A stretch of 23,838 nt of DNA from an uncultured Acetatifactor sp. Its GTDB lineage: Bacteria; Bacillota; Clostridia; Lachnospirales; Lachnospiraceae. Below the pieces are notes generated by a model, which did not search any database, was not told the origin of the DNA, and worked only from the letters and a program-made list of their open reading frames with translations. The DNA lies in NCBI GenBank assembly GCA_948896875.1, contig CAQUWW010000028.1:5217-29054 (forward strand), in the 5' to 3' direction. Shown here in pieces: positions 22,596 through 23,838 of the stretch. A program made the position numbers and the translations under genes. How positions within the stretch are numbered: position 1 is the first letter of the stretch; every line of letters starts with the position of its first letter.

Positions 22596-23594
22596 ATGAA
22601 AAAATGGAAGATATTATCGATATTATTAGCAGGAGCAATGCTGTGCGGTTGTGCGGTTAACGGAGATCCTGAGAAGTCCGGCGGGGATATCCAGGGAGCG
22701 GAAGCTATGGAATCTCAGGAGAGCGACGTGCCGGAGGCGGCAGCTATATCCGGAGCGGAAGTTGTATCTCAAGAATCGCAGAATGGAGATTCCATCAGAG
22801 AGGCAGTCCAGGGCGGACCTTACGGCAGACTTTCTCTGTCCCTGCCGGAAGGGTGGGCTTATGAAGCATATCCCATAGAAAGCGAGGAGCTGAGAACCGG
22901 CTTATATGGAATCCATTTTTATCCGGAGGGAGCCGGCGAAGGTTATATTGAGGTATGCTATGCGGACTCTTTCGGTGTCTGCGGAACGGGATTGCAATCG
23001 GAAGAGAGGACGCTTGCTGGCAGAAGCGTCCATGTCGGGACCTATGACAATGGGGAAGCCTGGAATTTCATCACTTTTCAGGGGGAATACGAAGGCGTTG
23101 TCGTATTGAATTTTTCGGTGGATGACTGGTGGAAAGAATATGGAGATCAGGTTTTCGACATCCTGGACACATTGTCTTTTGAACCGGAAGTGAGAGAAGG
23201 CGGCGCATATGTTTATAGTGAGCAGTCGGAGTTAACGGAAATAGGGCTGTATTTTTCCCTGAAGAATGTATCCGCAGTCGGTGCTACTCTTGTATGGGAC
23301 CATTATGACCCGGAGGCTGCTACGGGAGAATTACAGTGCGGGGATGCTTTTGTACTGCAGCATAAGAAGGACGGGCAGTGGGAGGCGGTTCCTGCTATTG
23401 TGGAGAATTATGCATTTAATGCCATTGCTTATATGCTTCCAGCCGGGGAGACAAGAGAACAGGAACTGGACTGGGAATGGCTGTATGGGAAGCTGGCTCC
23501 GGGGGAATACCGGATAGGAAAGGATGTGGATGATTTCCGCGCAACCGGAGACTTCGATCAATATATGATTTATGCGCAGTTTATCTTGAATTGA
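22596..23594 (+). CDS. Lipoprotein with C-terminal Ig-like domain
   Basis: This 332-aa protein is exported and lipid-anchored. It has KKWK, a hydrophobic core, and lipobox LCGC with C19 as the modified cysteine (C17 at the -2 position is unusual but tolerated). A low-complexity acidic spacer (about 22-70) follows. The middle (72-200) is beta-rich, LSLSLPEGWAYEAYP to FDILDTLSFEPE, like a small PsbP/surface-type fold. The C-terminus (210-332) resembles a bacterial Ig-like domain (LYFSLKNVSAVGATLVWDHYD, LAPGEYRIGKDV). GGAGG precedes the ATG. The 155-bp gap before it holds no clear promoter. The ligand is unknown. Confidence 0.85.
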   Translation: MKKWKILSILLAGAMLCGCAVNGDPEKSGGDIQGAEAMESQESDVPEAAAISGAEVVSQESQNGDSIREAVQGGPYGRLSLSLPEGWAYEAYPIESEELRTGLYGIHFYPEGAGEGYIEVCYADSFGVCGTGLQSEERTLAGRSVHVGTYDNGEAWNFITFQGEYEGVVVLNFSVDDWWKEYGDQVFDILDTLSFEPEVREGGAYVYSEQSELTEIGLYFSLKNVSAVGATLVWDHYDPEAATGELQCGDAFVLQHKKDGQWEAVPAIVENYAFNAIAYMLPAGETREQELDWEWLYGKLAPGEYRIGKDVDDFRATGDFDQYMIYAQFILN

Positions 23595-23764
23595 GGAGAG
23601 ATGCTTTTATACTAAAGGGGTGAAATTCTGGGAAATACCATTTTTGAAGCCGCGAATCTGGTGGAGGAAGCAATTGTATTTGGGGAGATTTCAGGGTTGG
23701 AATGATGAGGTGTTTTATAATTCTGGAAAATTGAAAAATATTGGGAAAATATTGAAAAAAGTCG

Positions 23765-23793
23765 TTGACAAAAAGCAGAAACCGTGATATTCT
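23765..23793 (+). promoter_or_regulatory. Strong promoter at the window end, probably for a stable-RNA operon
   Basis: A perfect TTGACA (23765-23770), 17-bp spacer, TATTCT (23788-23793) with TG one base before it (extended -10). The 50 bp upstream are very rich in A/T tracts (repeated AATATTG and AAAA runs), like an UP element. Downstream, GTTGCCG/CGACAAC can form a small stem, and no start codon with a ribosome site is seen before the window ends. In related Clostridia this look is typical of rRNA or tRNA operon leaders. The product lies outside the window. The stretch 23595-23764 holds nothing else that I recognise. Confidence 0.65.
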
Positions 23794-23838
23794 ATCAAAG
23801 TTGCCGATGACGACAACGGCTGATGCAGAGGAGCAAGA

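Overview
The window looks like a piece of a Lachnospiraceae-type (Clostridia, Firmicutes) chromosome. The grounds are moderate GC content, strong AGGAGG ribosome sites, a GlpP-controlled glycerol-3-phosphate operon with a DUF1667 gene, a dnaX-ybaB-recR cluster, and a LysM / propeller-like / CvpA membrane operon. No phage, IS element or CRISPR array is visible. The species cannot be named from the sequence alone.

Layout, left half. Bases 1-2279 hold the 3' part of a large GHKL ATPase/histidine-kinase-like gene translationally coupled to an atypical receiver protein. Bases 2293-6222 are a complete glp operon: promoter, a leader with a 19-bp intrinsic terminator (the probable GlpP target), a GlpA-like flavoprotein fused to a BFD [2Fe-2S] domain, a GlpB-like oxidoreductase, a DUF1667 protein, and glpP itself, closed by a terminator. 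An aldo/keto reductase and an XRE-TPR regulator follow. The regulator is preceded by two tandem 11-bp dyads. A minus-strand gene of unknown function (8693-9778) has an unusual 5' region with three extended -10 boxes spaced exactly 70 bp apart.

Middle. An MFS drug-efflux-like gene is preceded by a 12-codon leader peptide and two mutually exclusive hairpins, which suggests ribosome-mediated attenuation. It overlaps a convergent GNAT gene tail to tail. Then come a decayed coding remnant, an MBL-fold hydrolase, a maltose/galactoside-type O-acetyltransferase, and a minus-strand tRNA-Ser(CGA) with its own promoter and terminator.

Right half. Phosphofructokinase, dnaX, ybaB and recR run in one direction. 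Between recR and the aldose 1-epimerase gene lie two head-to-tail 105-bp repeats. Each folds into the same long hairpin, and two base pairs differ by compensatory change. A membrane operon follows (LysM protein, DUF5711-like protein, CvpA-like protein), then an Ig-like lipoprotein. The window ends just after a strong TTGACA/TATTCT promoter behind A/T-rich DNA, probably for a stable-RNA operon outside the window.

The best candidates for undescribed biology are the covarying 105-bp repeats (17969-18178), the attenuator upstream of the MFS gene (10105-10204), the 70-bp promoter-like repeats (9841-9998) with their unknown gene, and the dual-ATPase/receiver pair (1-2279).
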